In this document: positions 34,985 through 44,125 of the stretch, one piece after another
Layout: each line of letters opens with the position of its first letter
How positions within the stretch are numbered: position 1 is the first letter of the stretch
Position numbers and translations under genes: made by a program
Assembly (NCBI RefSeq): GCF_025370775.1
Contig: NZ_JAMXEX010000010.1
Span: 67,131 to 131,130, forward strand
DNA: 64,000 bases
Direction of reading: 5' to 3'
DNA from: Ancylothrix sp. D3o
GTDB taxonomy: Bacteria; Cyanobacteriota; Cyanobacteriia; Cyanobacteriales; Oscillatoriaceae
The notes under the pieces: model-generated
The model's database searches: none
What the model was told of the DNA's origin: nothing
Seen by the model: only the letters and a program-made list of their open reading frames with translations

Positions 34985-36439
34985 TTATTGGTTTATAACT
35001 TCTCGGTTGGCTATTTTCCAGGTTCCGTTTTCTCGAAAGAAGCTAAAGCGATAGGCATTGGAATTTTGTTTTGAGTTGTCGAAATTACCATTAACGTAGA
35101 GGGTAAGTTCTTCGGTAATTATGATTTCTATTTCGGCTGTGGTTTCTGTGGCGTTAAAGTAGCCGGTGGGGTTGGCGTTTTGTCTACCATAGCGGTAGTA
35201 GGCGTTCCTTTGTTGCAGCCAATCGATTGTGCCGTCTGGCCCAAGGATGTCTTGATAGGCTCTGCCGGTGACTAATGTGGCGGCTAGTTGCCGGTTATAT
35301 GGTGGGGCAAATATTTGGCTTTTTGCTTGTAAGTATTGGTTGATTAAATTGAGGGCTTGTTGTTGGGTTAGGGGGGTTAAATTTGGGGTTGTGGGTGTGC
35401 TTTGTGAGGGAGTTTGAATTTGGTTAACTGTTGAGGAGTTGTTGGGGGATTTGTTTGTAGCAAATATGGCGACTATTCCTATTAAGGTGAGTGATGTTCC
35501 GATGGCAAATGCTATTAGGGGGGTTTTATCTTTTTGGGGTTGTGTTGTGAGTGGAGGGGATATAACGGTTGGGGTGAGGTAGGGTGAGGGGGGTGGTAGG
35601 GGTGCGGGTGCCGGTGGGATGATTGTGGGGGCGGTGTTGAGGGCTTGGCGGACTGCTTCGGCGCTGTTGTAACGTTCCCAGGGGTTGAGTGAGAGCATTT
35701 TGTTTAAGACTTGTGTGAGTTGGTCGCTTACCAGTTTCCAGGTTTCCCAGTCCCAGGTTTGGGTTTGCGGTTGGTATAGCACTTGTAGGGGTTTGCCGGT
35801 GAGGAGTGTTACTATAGTTATTGCTAAGCTGTATAGGTCATTTTCGATGGTGATATCTCCTTGGGGGGGTGGCGGTGGTGGGGGAATTTGTAGGTTTCTG
35901 ACTTGATTTATTAGGGGAGTTTCTGGGGTTTCTATTCCTAGCTGTGTGAGGAGGTTTTGGAGGGTTCCAAAGTTGGTTAAAACCGGCCTATTGTCGAAAT
36001 TTTTTAAGAGGATAGTGTTAGGGGAAATATTTCCATGAGCGATATTTTGGCTGTGAATGTAGGTGAAAATTGGTAAAATTTCGTTGAATAATTGAATGGC
36101 TGCTTGTTCAGATATGGGGGGGTGGTTGTAATTTTGATAGGTTTGTCCGGGGATATGGGGTAAGATGAGAAATAGCCGGTCTTCTTGCCAAAGGTAATCT
36201 TTTAAGGCTTGAATTTGTGGGTTTTGCAGGTTTTTTAGGTGGTTTAATTCTGTTTGAAAGCGGTTTTGGGCTGCCGGTATTGCATCTGGGTTTCTGGCAA
36301 TATATTCTTTGATCTGATAATTTTCGCTGTGGTTTAAATCTGTGGCTAGGTAAATTCTCTCAAAATTGCTTTCTTTGAGAAGCTGTTGTATTTGATAGTT
36401 TTCGTGAAAAATTGAATTTATTTCAAGGGGGCTAGACAT
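34985..36439 (-). CDS. Kinase-fold protein with degraded catalytic motifs, membrane helix and IMS-like domain
   Basis: A 484-residue protein. Residues 15-265 have the serine/threonine kinase fold layout, but the key residues are changed. The Gly-rich loop reads KESNFERIYLA, the HRDLKPEN loop reads HGNISPNT (135-142, catalytic Asp to Asn, Lys to Ser), and DFG reads NFG (156-158). Lys44 (YQIKEY) may stand for the ATP-binding lysine. A Pro-rich stretch (272-300) leads to one transmembrane helix at 309-327. Residues 357-484 (TQQQALNLINQYLQAKS, DWLQQRNAYYRYG, RFSFFRENGTWKIANRE) resemble the IMS domain of ARC6-like proteins and other cyanobacterial kinases. It is probably a pseudokinase scaffold. 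It is divergent from the FHA gene. Confidence 0.82.
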   Translation of the reverse strand: MSSPLEINSIFHENYQIQQLLKESNFERIYLATDLNHSENYQIKEYIARNPDAIPAAQNRFQTELNHLKNLQNPQIQALKDYLWQEDRLFLILPHIPGQTYQNYNHPPISEQAAIQLFNEILPIFTYIHSQNIAHGNISPNTILLKNFDNRPVLTNFGTLQNLLTQLGIETPETPLINQVRNLQIPPPPPPPQGDITIENDLYSLAITIVTLLTGKPLQVLYQPQTQTWDWETWKLVSDQLTQVLNKMLSLNPWERYNSAEAVRQALNTAPTIIPPAPAPLPPPSPYLTPTVISPPLTTQPQKDKTPLIAFAIGTSLTLIGIVAIFATNKSPNNSSTVNQIQTPSQSTPTTPNLTPLTQQQALNLINQYLQAKSQIFAPPYNRQLAATLVTGRAYQDILGPDGTIDWLQQRNAYYRYGRQNANPTGYFNATETTAEIEIIITEELTLYVNGNFDNSKQNSNAYRFSFFRENGTWKIANREVINQ

Positions 36440-36625
36440 AGGTATTTCCGTTAGATTTTATTTTTGCTTGGTAGTTTAGCACTACTCAGAAAAGTAAGTT
36501 TTTATCTTTGGAAAAATTTAAGATTTGGTTGCAATAAAAATTCACACATATTTTGATGTTGAGGGATTGACGGGCTGAGAATTTCTGATACTATGTTTCT
36601 ATACTTGGTTTTCGCTGCTGGGCAA

Positions 36626-36690
36626 AGAAAGCCGGTTTCTGAGAAAAATCTTTGATTTCAAGCAGATATCTGGGAAGAAAGCCGGTTTCT
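36626..36690. repeat. Direct 17-bp repeat AGAAAGCCGGTTTCTGA
   Basis: Two copies, 36626-36642 and 36674-36690, in the divergent promoter region between the pseudokinase and FHA genes. The core AGAAA-CCGG-TTTCT is itself a near-palindrome. Confidence 0.8.
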
Positions 36691-36724
36691 GACCATTCTG
36701 GCGCAGTATTTGTGAGAGGCAGTT

Positions 36725-37894
36725 ATGCAATTAAAGCTTTATGTAGAAGAAATACAAAAAACCTATACTCTGAATCCGAATAAGGAATATGTGGTAGGGA
36801 GTGGTTCGGATTGCGATTTGCCTTTGGCTAATGCGAGTGTGGTGGCACCTAAACATTTAAAGTTTAGTTTTAATCAAATGGTAAATGTTTGGTATATCTA
36901 CGATTTGGGAAGTAGTAGGGGGACTTTTGTAAACAATCAACAAATTACTGAATATGCAATTAGAGAGCAAACGCGAATAGCTGTTGCTGGTGGGATTTTT
37001 TTGGTGGCGACGCCGCAGGGGGGAAATATTACGCCTCCACCGCCGGTTTATTCGCAGCCGATTTATTCGCAGCCGACATCTTCTGGGAGTAGTTTACCGA
37101 GAACACAAGTTAATAATCAGCCGGTTTCTTCAAAGGTTTTGACTTGGAAAGAATATGTGAATCAACAGGTGGAGAAAGAGGAGAATTTTTTTGTCCGTTT
37201 TATTAAAAGGTTTTACTTAGTAACGGGGTTTCGTAATACGCCTTGGGTACGCGCTTATGGAGAAACCGGCTTTAATGCGTTTGATGGTTATATTATTCCT
37301 GATTTTAAAGAGCCGGCGGCAAATATAGCCTTTGGAATTGAGGAAAAATTAGGCCAGTTAAAGAAATACGAAGATACCGATTTTTTGGTTGCTAAATTAA
37401 CGGATGCTCATATTGCAGATTCAGCGACGCAATCTTTTTTAGGGGTGGAATTATTTCCTATTCAGCGCGGGGGAAGAGGAGATTATCGGCGGTTTGGTGT
37501 TCTGTCTTATCATCGAGTTAGGACTTATTTACTGGTTGAAAATTATGGGTCGGATTTGTTTGTGAGTTGGGTGACTCGTTTTGAACCTGATCCGACGCCG
37601 GTGTTGCCGTATTTGTGGTTGGCTTTGTGCTTGTTTTTTAATTTTATTGCTCTTTTTATTCCTGGTGGAAACCCGCTTCTTATAATCGCTTTTCCAGCTT
37701 TTTTATTATGGCTAATATATTATCTTTTAGTCCCTGCTCTTATGCAAGAAACTGGAGTACCTCCTAAAAAATCCAATGGAAGGTTTTTTATAATTCTTAC
37801 TTTTGGTTTTATTTTAACTATTCCTTTTGTGATTCCTCCCATATTATTTTTGCTCTTAATAAGACAATTAAGAGAACAAAATACAATAGCTTAG
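36725..37894 (+). CDS. FHA-domain membrane protein
   Basis: A 389-residue protein. The N-terminal FHA domain (residues 1-98) shows the phosphothreonine-binding landmarks GSGSDCDLPL, KHLKF and YDLGSSRGTFVNNQQ. A Pro/Ser linker (100-135) leads to an uncharacterised globular part (140-295; FLVAKLTDAHIADSAT, QRGGRGDYRRFG). Three hydrophobic helices follow at about 295-315, 318-340 and 355-380, with the C-terminus cytosolic or lumenal. FHA domains read Ser/Thr phosphorylation, which fits a kinase pathway. The only kinase-like gene nearby, divergent at 34985-36439, is probably inactive. It starts the plus-strand cluster with the next two genes. Confidence 0.85.
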   Translation: MQLKLYVEEIQKTYTLNPNKEYVVGSGSDCDLPLANASVVAPKHLKFSFNQMVNVWYIYDLGSSRGTFVNNQQITEYAIREQTRIAVAGGIFLVATPQGGNITPPPPVYSQPIYSQPTSSGSSLPRTQVNNQPVSSKVLTWKEYVNQQVEKEENFFVRFIKRFYLVTGFRNTPWVRAYGETGFNAFDGYIIPDFKEPAANIAFGIEEKLGQLKKYEDTDFLVAKLTDAHIADSATQSFLGVELFPIQRGGRGDYRRFGVLSYHRVRTYLLVENYGSDLFVSWVTRFEPDPTPVLPYLWLALCLFFNFIALFIPGGNPLLIIAFPAFLLWLIYYLLVPALMQETGVPPKKSNGRFFIILTFGFILTIPFVIPPILFLLLIRQLREQNTIA

Positions 37895-37918
37895 TTTATT
37901 TTTGAAGAGGTAGATCAA

Positions 37919-38188
37919 ATGGAAATAATCAGTTGGTTGGCTGGACTAGGTAGTTTGGTTCCAATAATTGCGGCTGTGCTTCTAATTTTCTTTTTGAGAC
38001 AGCGCAAAGGGCAAGAGTTAGATATTCCGCCACTGGATTTAGTGGATGCGAAAAAACTGGATGACATGGTGGCAAAACAGGTGGAAGAATACCTGAAACC
38101 GCTATTACAAAATAAGGGCTACAACGAGGAGCAAATCAAGGAAATTTTAACTCGGACTTCTTTGGGTGGTAAACCATTTCGGCGATGA
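37919..38188 (+). CDS. Small single-pass membrane protein
   Basis: An 89-residue protein: N-terminal transmembrane helix (residues 6-27, SLVPIIAAVLLIFFL), a basic stop-transfer RQRKGQ, then a soluble helical tail LDDMVAKQVEEYLKPLLQ. It is 24 bp downstream of the FHA gene and 17 bp upstream of the TPR gene, so very likely in one operon. No known domain recognised; its size suggests an accessory subunit of the FHA membrane protein, which is inference. Confidence 0.75.
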   Translation: MEIISWLAGLGSLVPIIAAVLLIFFLRQRKGQELDIPPLDLVDAKKLDDMVAKQVEEYLKPLLQNKGYNEEQIKEILTRTSLGGKPFRR

Positions 38189-38205
38189 GGAGAAATATAT
38201 AAACA

Positions 38206-38634
38206 ATGCTGTCACCTCTTTTTTCCCTTCAGCAAATTGAACCTAATACCCCTGCTTCCCAACTGTGGCAAGCGGCAAAACTTTGTTTAAAATTAGGGAG
38301 AATTAATCAATCGCTGACGCTGGCTTACAGTGCAGCACAAAAAGACCCAAATCAGCCACAACTTTACAGAAATTATTATATTGAAGCGGTTAAATTGGGG
38401 GCTGAATTTGCGGAAGAAATCGGAGATTATCAAAGGGCGAGTTATTATTGGGAACAGTTAATCCAACAGGTTCCTCAAGATGGGGAGGCGTGGTATGGGT
38501 TGGGTATTGCGAAGGCAAATTTAGGTGATTATGGGGGTGCGGAAAGGGCGCTTTTGCGGACGTTGGAAGTGGTGCCGAGTCATCAAAAAGCACGGATGCA
38601 GTTGAGTAAAATTCAGCAGATAATGAAGGGGTGA
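38206..38634 (+). CDS. TPR-repeat protein
   Basis: A 142-residue, all-helical protein with about three tetratricopeptide repeats. The best is PQDGEAWYGLGIAKANLGDY then GGAERALLRTLEVVPSHQKA at residues 88-128. GAGGAG upstream at 38187-38192 fits a ribosome site for the ATG at 38206. No signal peptide. It is the third gene of the FHA cluster, 17 bp after the small membrane protein. TPR proteins bind other proteins; the partner is likely in this cluster. Confidence 0.8.
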   Translation: MLSPLFSLQQIEPNTPASQLWQAAKLCLKLGRINQSLTLAYSAAQKDPNQPQLYRNYYIEAVKLGAEFAEEIGDYQRASYYWEQLIQQVPQDGEAWYGLGIAKANLGDYGGAERALLRTLEVVPSHQKARMQLSKIQQIMKG

Positions 38635-38656
38635 AAGTTATGGTTTTAGAAACCGG

Positions 38657-39340
38657 GTGATGTTTCGTTATTTTGCTCGTTTGACTGAGAAATATAGGTT
38701 GCCGGTTTATCCTATTGCTGTGCTTTCTTTTAATTCGCCGCGCACAGTGCAGCCGAAAGTTTATCAAGTAGCTTTTCCTAATAAGGTGGTGTTGCAATTT
38801 GACTATGATGTAATTCAGTTAAATCGTTTGAATTGGCGAGATTTTTTGCGACAACAAAACCCCGTAGCCAGCGCGTTGATGGCTAAAATGAATATAGAGC
38901 CGAGTGATCGTCTTCAGGTGAAGTTAGAATGTCTGCGTCTGCTGGCAACTTTGCGTTTAGATCCGGCAAGAATGACCTTAATTTCTGGGTTTATTGACAC
39001 TTATTTACGCCTGAGTGCTGAGGAAGAAAGCCGGTTAGAATCTGAGATTGCTACAATGGAACCAGTTCAGCAAGAGGTAGTTATGGAAATCGTCACAAGT
39101 TGGATGGAAAGAGGGATAGAACAAGGATTACAGCAAGGAAAGCAATCACAAACTTTGGCGCTAATTTTCCGCCAACTTCCCCGCCGAATAGGTGCTATTA
39201 ATCCTGAATTGGAGCGTCATATTCGCTCTTTAGCGGTGCCGCAGTTAGAGGAATTAGCAGAGGCGTTGCTAGATTTTTCAAATGAGGCTGATTTAGTTAA
39301 TTGGTTGCAGCAAATTTCTGAGGAAGCACCGGCGGAATAA
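38657..39340 (+). pseudogene. N-terminally truncated Rpn-family (PD-(D/E)XK, DUF4351) protein remnant
   Basis: A 227-residue frame starting MMFRYFARLTEKYRLPVYPI. In full-length cyanobacterial homologues I know, this segment comes after about 100 residues that carry the PD-(D/E)XK nuclease core. Those residues are missing here, because the upstream frame is closed by TGA at 38624-38626. The rest is well preserved: VIQLNRLNWRDFLRQQNPVA, LECLRLLATLRLDPARM, SGFIDTYLRLSAEEE, TSWMERGIEQGLQQG and the DUF4351 tail LEELAEALLDFSNEADLVNWL. It is therefore probably a decaying copy without nuclease activity. It might still be translated from GTG/ATG at 38657/38660. Confidence 0.65.
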
Positions 39341-39345
39341 TTCAG

Positions 39346-40008
39346 CTAATTTTGACTCTCTAAAATTTCTTTAATTCGCTTTTTGAATTCCCGAACCGCC
39401 GAACGCTGTCCTAGGGTTTTACTTTGCTCAATAAAACCGGCCACTTCCGCCACCGGCAAAAAGGGAAACGCCAGGCTTTTTTCTGAGGGTTGATATTCGC
39501 CTTCTATGAGTTGATAAATTTCCAGCTTTTGATTGCGATATCGCCACAATTCAGGAACTCCCAAAGAAGCATAAATGGTGAATTTGTTCAGAGAAGAACT
39601 GGTAAAATCTGACTCTATTGCTAAATCAGGCGGGGGGTCTGCCGGTAAATTAATGTCATCTTTAGCTCTGACTAAAGCTTCATTTTGAATATAAAAGCAG
39701 CTATCAGGCTCGATAAAACGGCTTAAATCTTCGCGTTTTAAACTCAAAGCACCGGCTTTCATTACCTCAATTTCTAATTCATCAGCTATGGCTTCAATAA
39801 AGCTTTCTAATAACCCTTTAGGAATTTCATGCTGTATAAGTGGCATCCTGATTTCTAACACTCCTCTATCGTAAGCAAATCTGGTGGCGCGGTCTTCGCC
39901 TACCTCTGCTAATAATGCCATAAAAGTTTGCCAACTAACTCCCATTAAAACCACTGTTTTTGGAGAGTCAATTTGCTGTACTTCTGGATTTGGTACTGCT
40001 GTTACCAT
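39346..40008 (-). CDS. Uma2-family (DUF820) putative nuclease
   Basis: A 220-residue protein of the Uma2 family, very numerous in cyanobacteria and predicted to have a PD-(D/E)XK restriction-endonuclease-like fold. Seen are an early VSWQTFMALLAEVGEDRATR and LEIRMPLIQHE, then DPPPDLAIESDF with the active-site-like Asp and Glu, and YASLGVPELWRYRNQKLEIY. The biological role of the family is not established. It overlaps nothing and is convergent with the truncated Rpn-family frame, 5 bp apart. Confidence 0.85.
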   Translation of the reverse strand: MVTAVPNPEVQQIDSPKTVVLMGVSWQTFMALLAEVGEDRATRFAYDRGVLEIRMPLIQHEIPKGLLESFIEAIADELEIEVMKAGALSLKREDLSRFIEPDSCFYIQNEALVRAKDDINLPADPPPDLAIESDFTSSSLNKFTIYASLGVPELWRYRNQKLEIYQLIEGEYQPSEKSLAFPFLPVAEVAGFIEQSKTLGQRSAVREFKKRIKEILESQN

Positions 40009-40102
40009 TTTACCGGCCCTCGGTAATTTTTAAGATTTTATTTATTTATTATAACCCCAAAAGCTGTAAAATTAAAAGCAAACCAAAGGAAAATTTAATC
40101 TC

Positions 40103-43100
40103 ATGGTATTAGCCTTAACAAAATGGGAAACAAGCAGCGCTCCTGCTGTGGCAATTGAACCCACAGAACAGCAAACAATAGCAGTATTTTGGGGGGCAAT
40201 TATTCCAGCGATTCCCGATTTAATATCCCTGGAAATTGCCCGCACCGGCATGAGTTATGACACAGCATTAAATCAACTTTTAGAAACCCAAAAACGCTGG
40301 ATAAAACAACTACATGGAGAAAGCCGGTTTAGCCTTTCCCTACGCCTAATCACCACCGGCAACCCAGAGGAAAATTTAATCTTTGGCATCCTTGGTAAAA
40401 CCACCGGCCAAAACGAAAGCGAAACTCTTTTTGCAGCCCGAAATTTTTATAACAAAATCCGCGATACCTTCCCCACCGGCTACCCCCTACAACCATGCCG
40501 CGAACCTGAACAATTAACCGAATTACGATTACCATTTTTGCCGGAAAATAGCGGAGAATTTCGCCGGCCCCTCACCCCAATGCCAACCATCACCAGCGCC
40601 GATATTCCCGACAGCATTGGTGTAAGAATTGACCCTTGGATACCCAACACCGGCAACTTTCAAGAACTCTTCCGCGCCCTTATTTCCCACCCCACACCCG
40701 CCGCAATTGCTATTAACTTGCAACCCACTTCCCTCAATCGAAACGAAGCCCTTTATCTTGCCGAACAAGCCCGTTTATATGCCAATATTGCCACAATAAC
40801 CCGCAGCGAAGGCTCACAAAATCGCATTATTTCCAGCAACATTAGCTATCAAGAAAAACTTGTGGAAGCCGAACTCGCCTCTCAAGCTTGGACACGCTTA
40901 CAAACAAGCTGGCAAACCGGCTTTGAAATGACCGTCAGCTTAATCTCTGAAACTGACTTACCCCAATCAGTAATCAGCGCCTTTCAAAGCGCCATAGATG
41001 GCAAAATTGAGCGAGAAAATCAGCCGCGTGGGACGGGAATTATTATCCTCACTCAAAGCGAAGCTCAAAAAATGGCAGTGCTACAAAATTGGGCTGATCT
41101 AACTTTTAATAAATGGGCAAATAACTATGAATTAGACCGGCTTCCCTGGCTATTTAGCCCCGAAGAAGTGCATAGTTTATTTCGGCTTCCAATTGCTGAT
41201 AGAAACGGCGTTTGGGGTTTACCATCTGCTGCCGGTGCCACCGATGCCAGACGGCCTCAAAAAATCAGTGAAACCGAACCAGAAATCTCTATTGGTTCAT
41301 TACATTTAACCAAAAAACAACTCACTCAGCACTTATTAATTAGCGGCGTTCCGGGTAGTGGTAAAACCAATACTTCTCTTTATTTATTAAACACTTTATG
41401 GCAACAACATGGCATTCCTTGGATGGTTTTAGAGCCGGCCAAAACCGAATATCGCGGCCTCAAAACCGTTCCTGCTTTTAAAAATGACCTGCTAATTTTT
41501 ACTTTGGGAGACGAAAGAATTGCCCCTTTTAGATTTAACCCTTTTGAAGTGCCAAAAGGCATAAATTTAGACAGCCATCAAGGAGCTTTGCTAGACTTAT
41601 TTTCTGTCTCCATGAGTATGTGGGGACCCCTGCCAAATGTCGTCGAACAATTAATTCAAGAAGCTTACAAACGTAAAGGTTTTACAATTTTAGGAGATAA
41701 CAGCCAACTTACACCGCCTCGCTTTTCTGATCTGGCATCTTTGATTTCTGAAATTGTGCCGAAATTAGGCTACAAAAAAGAAACCACTGATGACATAACG
41801 GCTGCTATTTCTGTGCGACTTAACAAATTTTGTCGCGGTGCTTTGGGGCGGATGCTCAACACTACAGAATCGATTTCTTTTGATGAATTGATGCAAAAGC
41901 CGGTGGTTTTAGAAATGAGCCAAATTACTAATAGCGACGACCGGGCTTTTATTATGGGTTTAATTCTCAATCGTTGTTATCAATATTGGATGACAAGACG
42001 ACATGAAGCCACCGGCGAACTCAAACATTTAATGTTAATAGAAGAAGCCCATAACCTCTTAGCAAATGCTTCTGAATTTACAAATCAAGAACAAGCAAAT
42101 CCCAAAGGAAAAGCAGTAAAAAACTTTGCTAATATGTTAGCAGAAGTGCGAGGCTTTGGTCAAGGAATTGCTATCGCTGAACAAAATCCATCTGGGTTAG
42201 TTCCTGATATTATGGTCAACACAAATATCAAAATAGCTCATCGCATTGTAGAGGCAAAAAATCGGGAAGCTTTGGGGCGTTCGATGTTGCTAACTCCCCA
42301 GCAAGAAAAATCTCTAGCGGCTCTAGGAACCGGCCAAATGCTGTATTATATTGGCGGTCAACCTGAACCCAGCCTCACCAGCAGTCCCAATTTTAAAGAT
42401 CACCCCAATAACAAGTTTAATCCCCGTCTGCAAGATGAAGAAATTAGGCAATTTTTCCAGCAAGAATTTATGGCAAAACAGCCGACAATTTATGCTCCTC
42501 CTGCCGGTTGTCCAGCCGATGAAGAATCAGCTTTTTGTATCGAACAAGGCGCAGACTTGGTAAAAGCTTTGTGGGAAGAACCGCAATATAAATCTATCAA
42601 ATCAAGCTTGATTTTACAACTTTTGGCGGCTCCTTTTGGATTGTCGGTGATGGAGATATTACGGCCAATTTTGGGTAAAATTTTAATAGAACGGGGAGCT
42701 AATCATCTCAATGCAGAACAAGTGGAAAATATCCTTAAAAGTGCGATTTCGTTTTTAGCTTTGGAAGCGGTACAAGAAAAAGCAAAAGTGCATGGATGGT
42801 TGGGCCGGCAAACTCAACACGCTCACCGGCTTTTGGTGAATGCAATTTTTAATTCCACGCCTGAAAATACGGGCAGGTGGGTGAATCTTTGCCGAATTCC
42901 TAATCATTTGTTAGACTTAGGATTACCGCATCCAGAGTATGCTAAATGTGAGGCTCCGGGGGTGTTTCGGTATGAAAATAAAATCATGCTGGCCGGTGAT
43001 CGTAGCTTTTTTAAAAAGGCCATGAACGATAAGGCAAATACCCCGGATCTTGCTTTGAAAAAATGGGTAGCTACAGCCCCAGTTTTTCCTTATTTGAGTG

Positions 43101-43189
43101 AGCCTTTGCAACGTTCTTTGTTAACTTGTTTAGCAATTCAGTTAACTGAAAATAAACCTAGCCAACACTTAAAGGCTTTTCTGTCTTGA
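40103..43189 (+). CDS. HerA/VirB4-like P-loop ATPase, large
   Basis: A 1028-residue protein. Residues 1-390 form an N-terminal domain with alternating strands and helices (LIFGILGKTTGQNESETLF, FPTGYPLQP, PRGTGIIILTQSE), reminiscent of VirB4-type N-terminal regions. The ATPase core starts near 400: Walker A SGVPGSGKTNTSL at about 413-425, the segment WMVLEPAKTEYRGLK, and Walker B HLMLIEEAHNLL at about 642-653. Residues 780-1028 are a helical C-terminal domain. HerA/FtsK/VirB4 ATPases form hexamers that pump DNA or protein. No NurA nuclease or conjugation gene is nearby. Two small genes follow, the first 41 bp downstream, so a three-gene unit is likely. Confidence 0.82.
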   Translation: MVLALTKWETSSAPAVAIEPTEQQTIAVFWGAIIPAIPDLISLEIARTGMSYDTALNQLLETQKRWIKQLHGESRFSLSLRLITTGNPEENLIFGILGKTTGQNESETLFAARNFYNKIRDTFPTGYPLQPCREPEQLTELRLPFLPENSGEFRRPLTPMPTITSADIPDSIGVRIDPWIPNTGNFQELFRALISHPTPAAIAINLQPTSLNRNEALYLAEQARLYANIATITRSEGSQNRIISSNISYQEKLVEAELASQAWTRLQTSWQTGFEMTVSLISETDLPQSVISAFQSAIDGKIERENQPRGTGIIILTQSEAQKMAVLQNWADLTFNKWANNYELDRLPWLFSPEEVHSLFRLPIADRNGVWGLPSAAGATDARRPQKISETEPEISIGSLHLTKKQLTQHLLISGVPGSGKTNTSLYLLNTLWQQHGIPWMVLEPAKTEYRGLKTVPAFKNDLLIFTLGDERIAPFRFNPFEVPKGINLDSHQGALLDLFSVSMSMWGPLPNVVEQLIQEAYKRKGFTILGDNSQLTPPRFSDLASLISEIVPKLGYKKETTDDITAAISVRLNKFCRGALGRMLNTTESISFDELMQKPVVLEMSQITNSDDRAFIMGLILNRCYQYWMTRRHEATGELKHLMLIEEAHNLLANASEFTNQEQANPKGKAVKNFANMLAEVRGFGQGIAIAEQNPSGLVPDIMVNTNIKIAHRIVEAKNREALGRSMLLTPQQEKSLAALGTGQMLYYIGGQPEPSLTSSPNFKDHPNNKFNPRLQDEEIRQFFQQEFMAKQPTIYAPPAGCPADEESAFCIEQGADLVKALWEEPQYKSIKSSLILQLLAAPFGLSVMEILRPILGKILIERGANHLNAEQVENILKSAISFLALEAVQEKAKVHGWLGRQTQHAHRLLVNAIFNSTPENTGRWVNLCRIPNHLLDLGLPHPEYAKCEAPGVFRYENKIMLAGDRSFFKKAMNDKANTPDLALKKWVATAPVFPYLSEPLQRSLLTCLAIQLTENKPSQHLKAFLS

Positions 43190-43230
43190 TTGGTCGCTAA
43201 TTTATCCAAATTTAATTAGGAGAAAAACTC

Positions 43231-43641
43231 ATGTCTATGGAAAGCTTTCCCAAACCGAAAAAAACGCCAGAACAAAACCCAACGACAGCCGAAGGAAGTC
43301 CGGGGGAACCCAAACCACCAGCCGCAGTAGAGCCAAACATTGACGATTCTATCCAGCAAAATGAAGAGCAAGGAATTGGGGAAAACGGCGCTTCTCCCAT
43401 TGCAAATGATACCGGAGATTCGAGAATAAGATACACAGATCAGCCTGGAGACTTCACCCCAGAATTATTTGAGGAGATGAGAAACGAATATGGAGGCACC
43501 GGCAATCAATCTGAGTCACATTCTCCTAGTGAGCAAAACTATGATGATTTGGCTTCAATTTATGGCAGTGATGGTAATAGATATGATGAGGGTAGCTATG
43601 ATGCCGGTGAGGATACAAGTGAGACCGGCAGTAATTTTTAA
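43231..43641 (+). CDS. Acidic, low-complexity protein downstream of the HerA-like ATPase
   Basis: A 136-residue protein, nearly all Glu, Asp, Asn, Gly, Ser and Pro (for example QQNEEQGIGENGAS, EDTSETGSNF). It has no hydrophobic core and is probably intrinsically disordered. One more ordered stretch is RIRYTDQPGDFTPELFEEMR at about 67-87. The ribosome site AGGAG at 43218-43222 is well placed for ATG 43231. It lies 41 bp after the ATPase gene. Function unknown; a disordered acidic partner could modulate the ATPase, which is inference. Confidence 0.7.
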   Translation: MSMESFPKPKKTPEQNPTTAEGSPGEPKPPAAVEPNIDDSIQQNEEQGIGENGASPIANDTGDSRIRYTDQPGDFTPELFEEMRNEYGGTGNQSESHSPSEQNYDDLASIYGSDGNRYDEGSYDAGEDTSETGSNF

Positions 43642-43842
43642 AGCTAGATAAAAAGCCGATTTTTTTATTGAAATAAGAGGAATGACTGGGATATTTTGAG
43701 CATTAAATTAATCATTCATTCCTTATCTATTCACAATCAAGATTCACAAATCCGCCTGTCGGTTTATATCGAAAGGTGGATGAGTTTATTTTCGAGGTTT
43801 GTTAAACTCAAAAACAATAACAATAGAACGCTCTTAAAAATT

Positions 43843-44097
43843 ATGGCTTCCTCAACAAAACTCAAAGGTTTAGAGTTAATTGATTGTGCAAAAGCAAATG
43901 CCGCACAGGGAATACAAGCCGCCGCCGAATTATGCGGATATGGAGATGATTTGAATACGTTTAAGGGTGAATTAAAGCACGCTTGCGATAATATTGGTGT
44001 GCAAATTCACGAGTTAAGTGATTTAATTACAGATCAACAAGCGGTGATCCAAAGAGGCGGAATTGAAGTGGCGCCGGATACGCCATCTGAGCTTTAA
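43843..44097 (+). CDS. Small helical protein of unknown function
   Basis: An 84-residue protein from MASSTKLKGLELIDCAKANA. The longer frame from 43696 is rich in Ile/His/Asn and looks non-coding, so the internal ATG at 43843 is chosen. It is predicted all-helical, with AAQGIQAAAELCGYG and VQIHELSDLITDQQAVIQRG. No motif recognised. It lies 201 bp after the acidic protein gene and ends before an inverted repeat. Confidence 0.6.
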   Translation: MASSTKLKGLELIDCAKANAAQGIQAAAELCGYGDDLNTFKGELKHACDNIGVQIHELSDLITDQQAVIQRGGIEVAPDTPSEL

Positions 44098-44125
44098 TTT
44101 GTGAAGGTAGCGGCTGGCAATCTCC

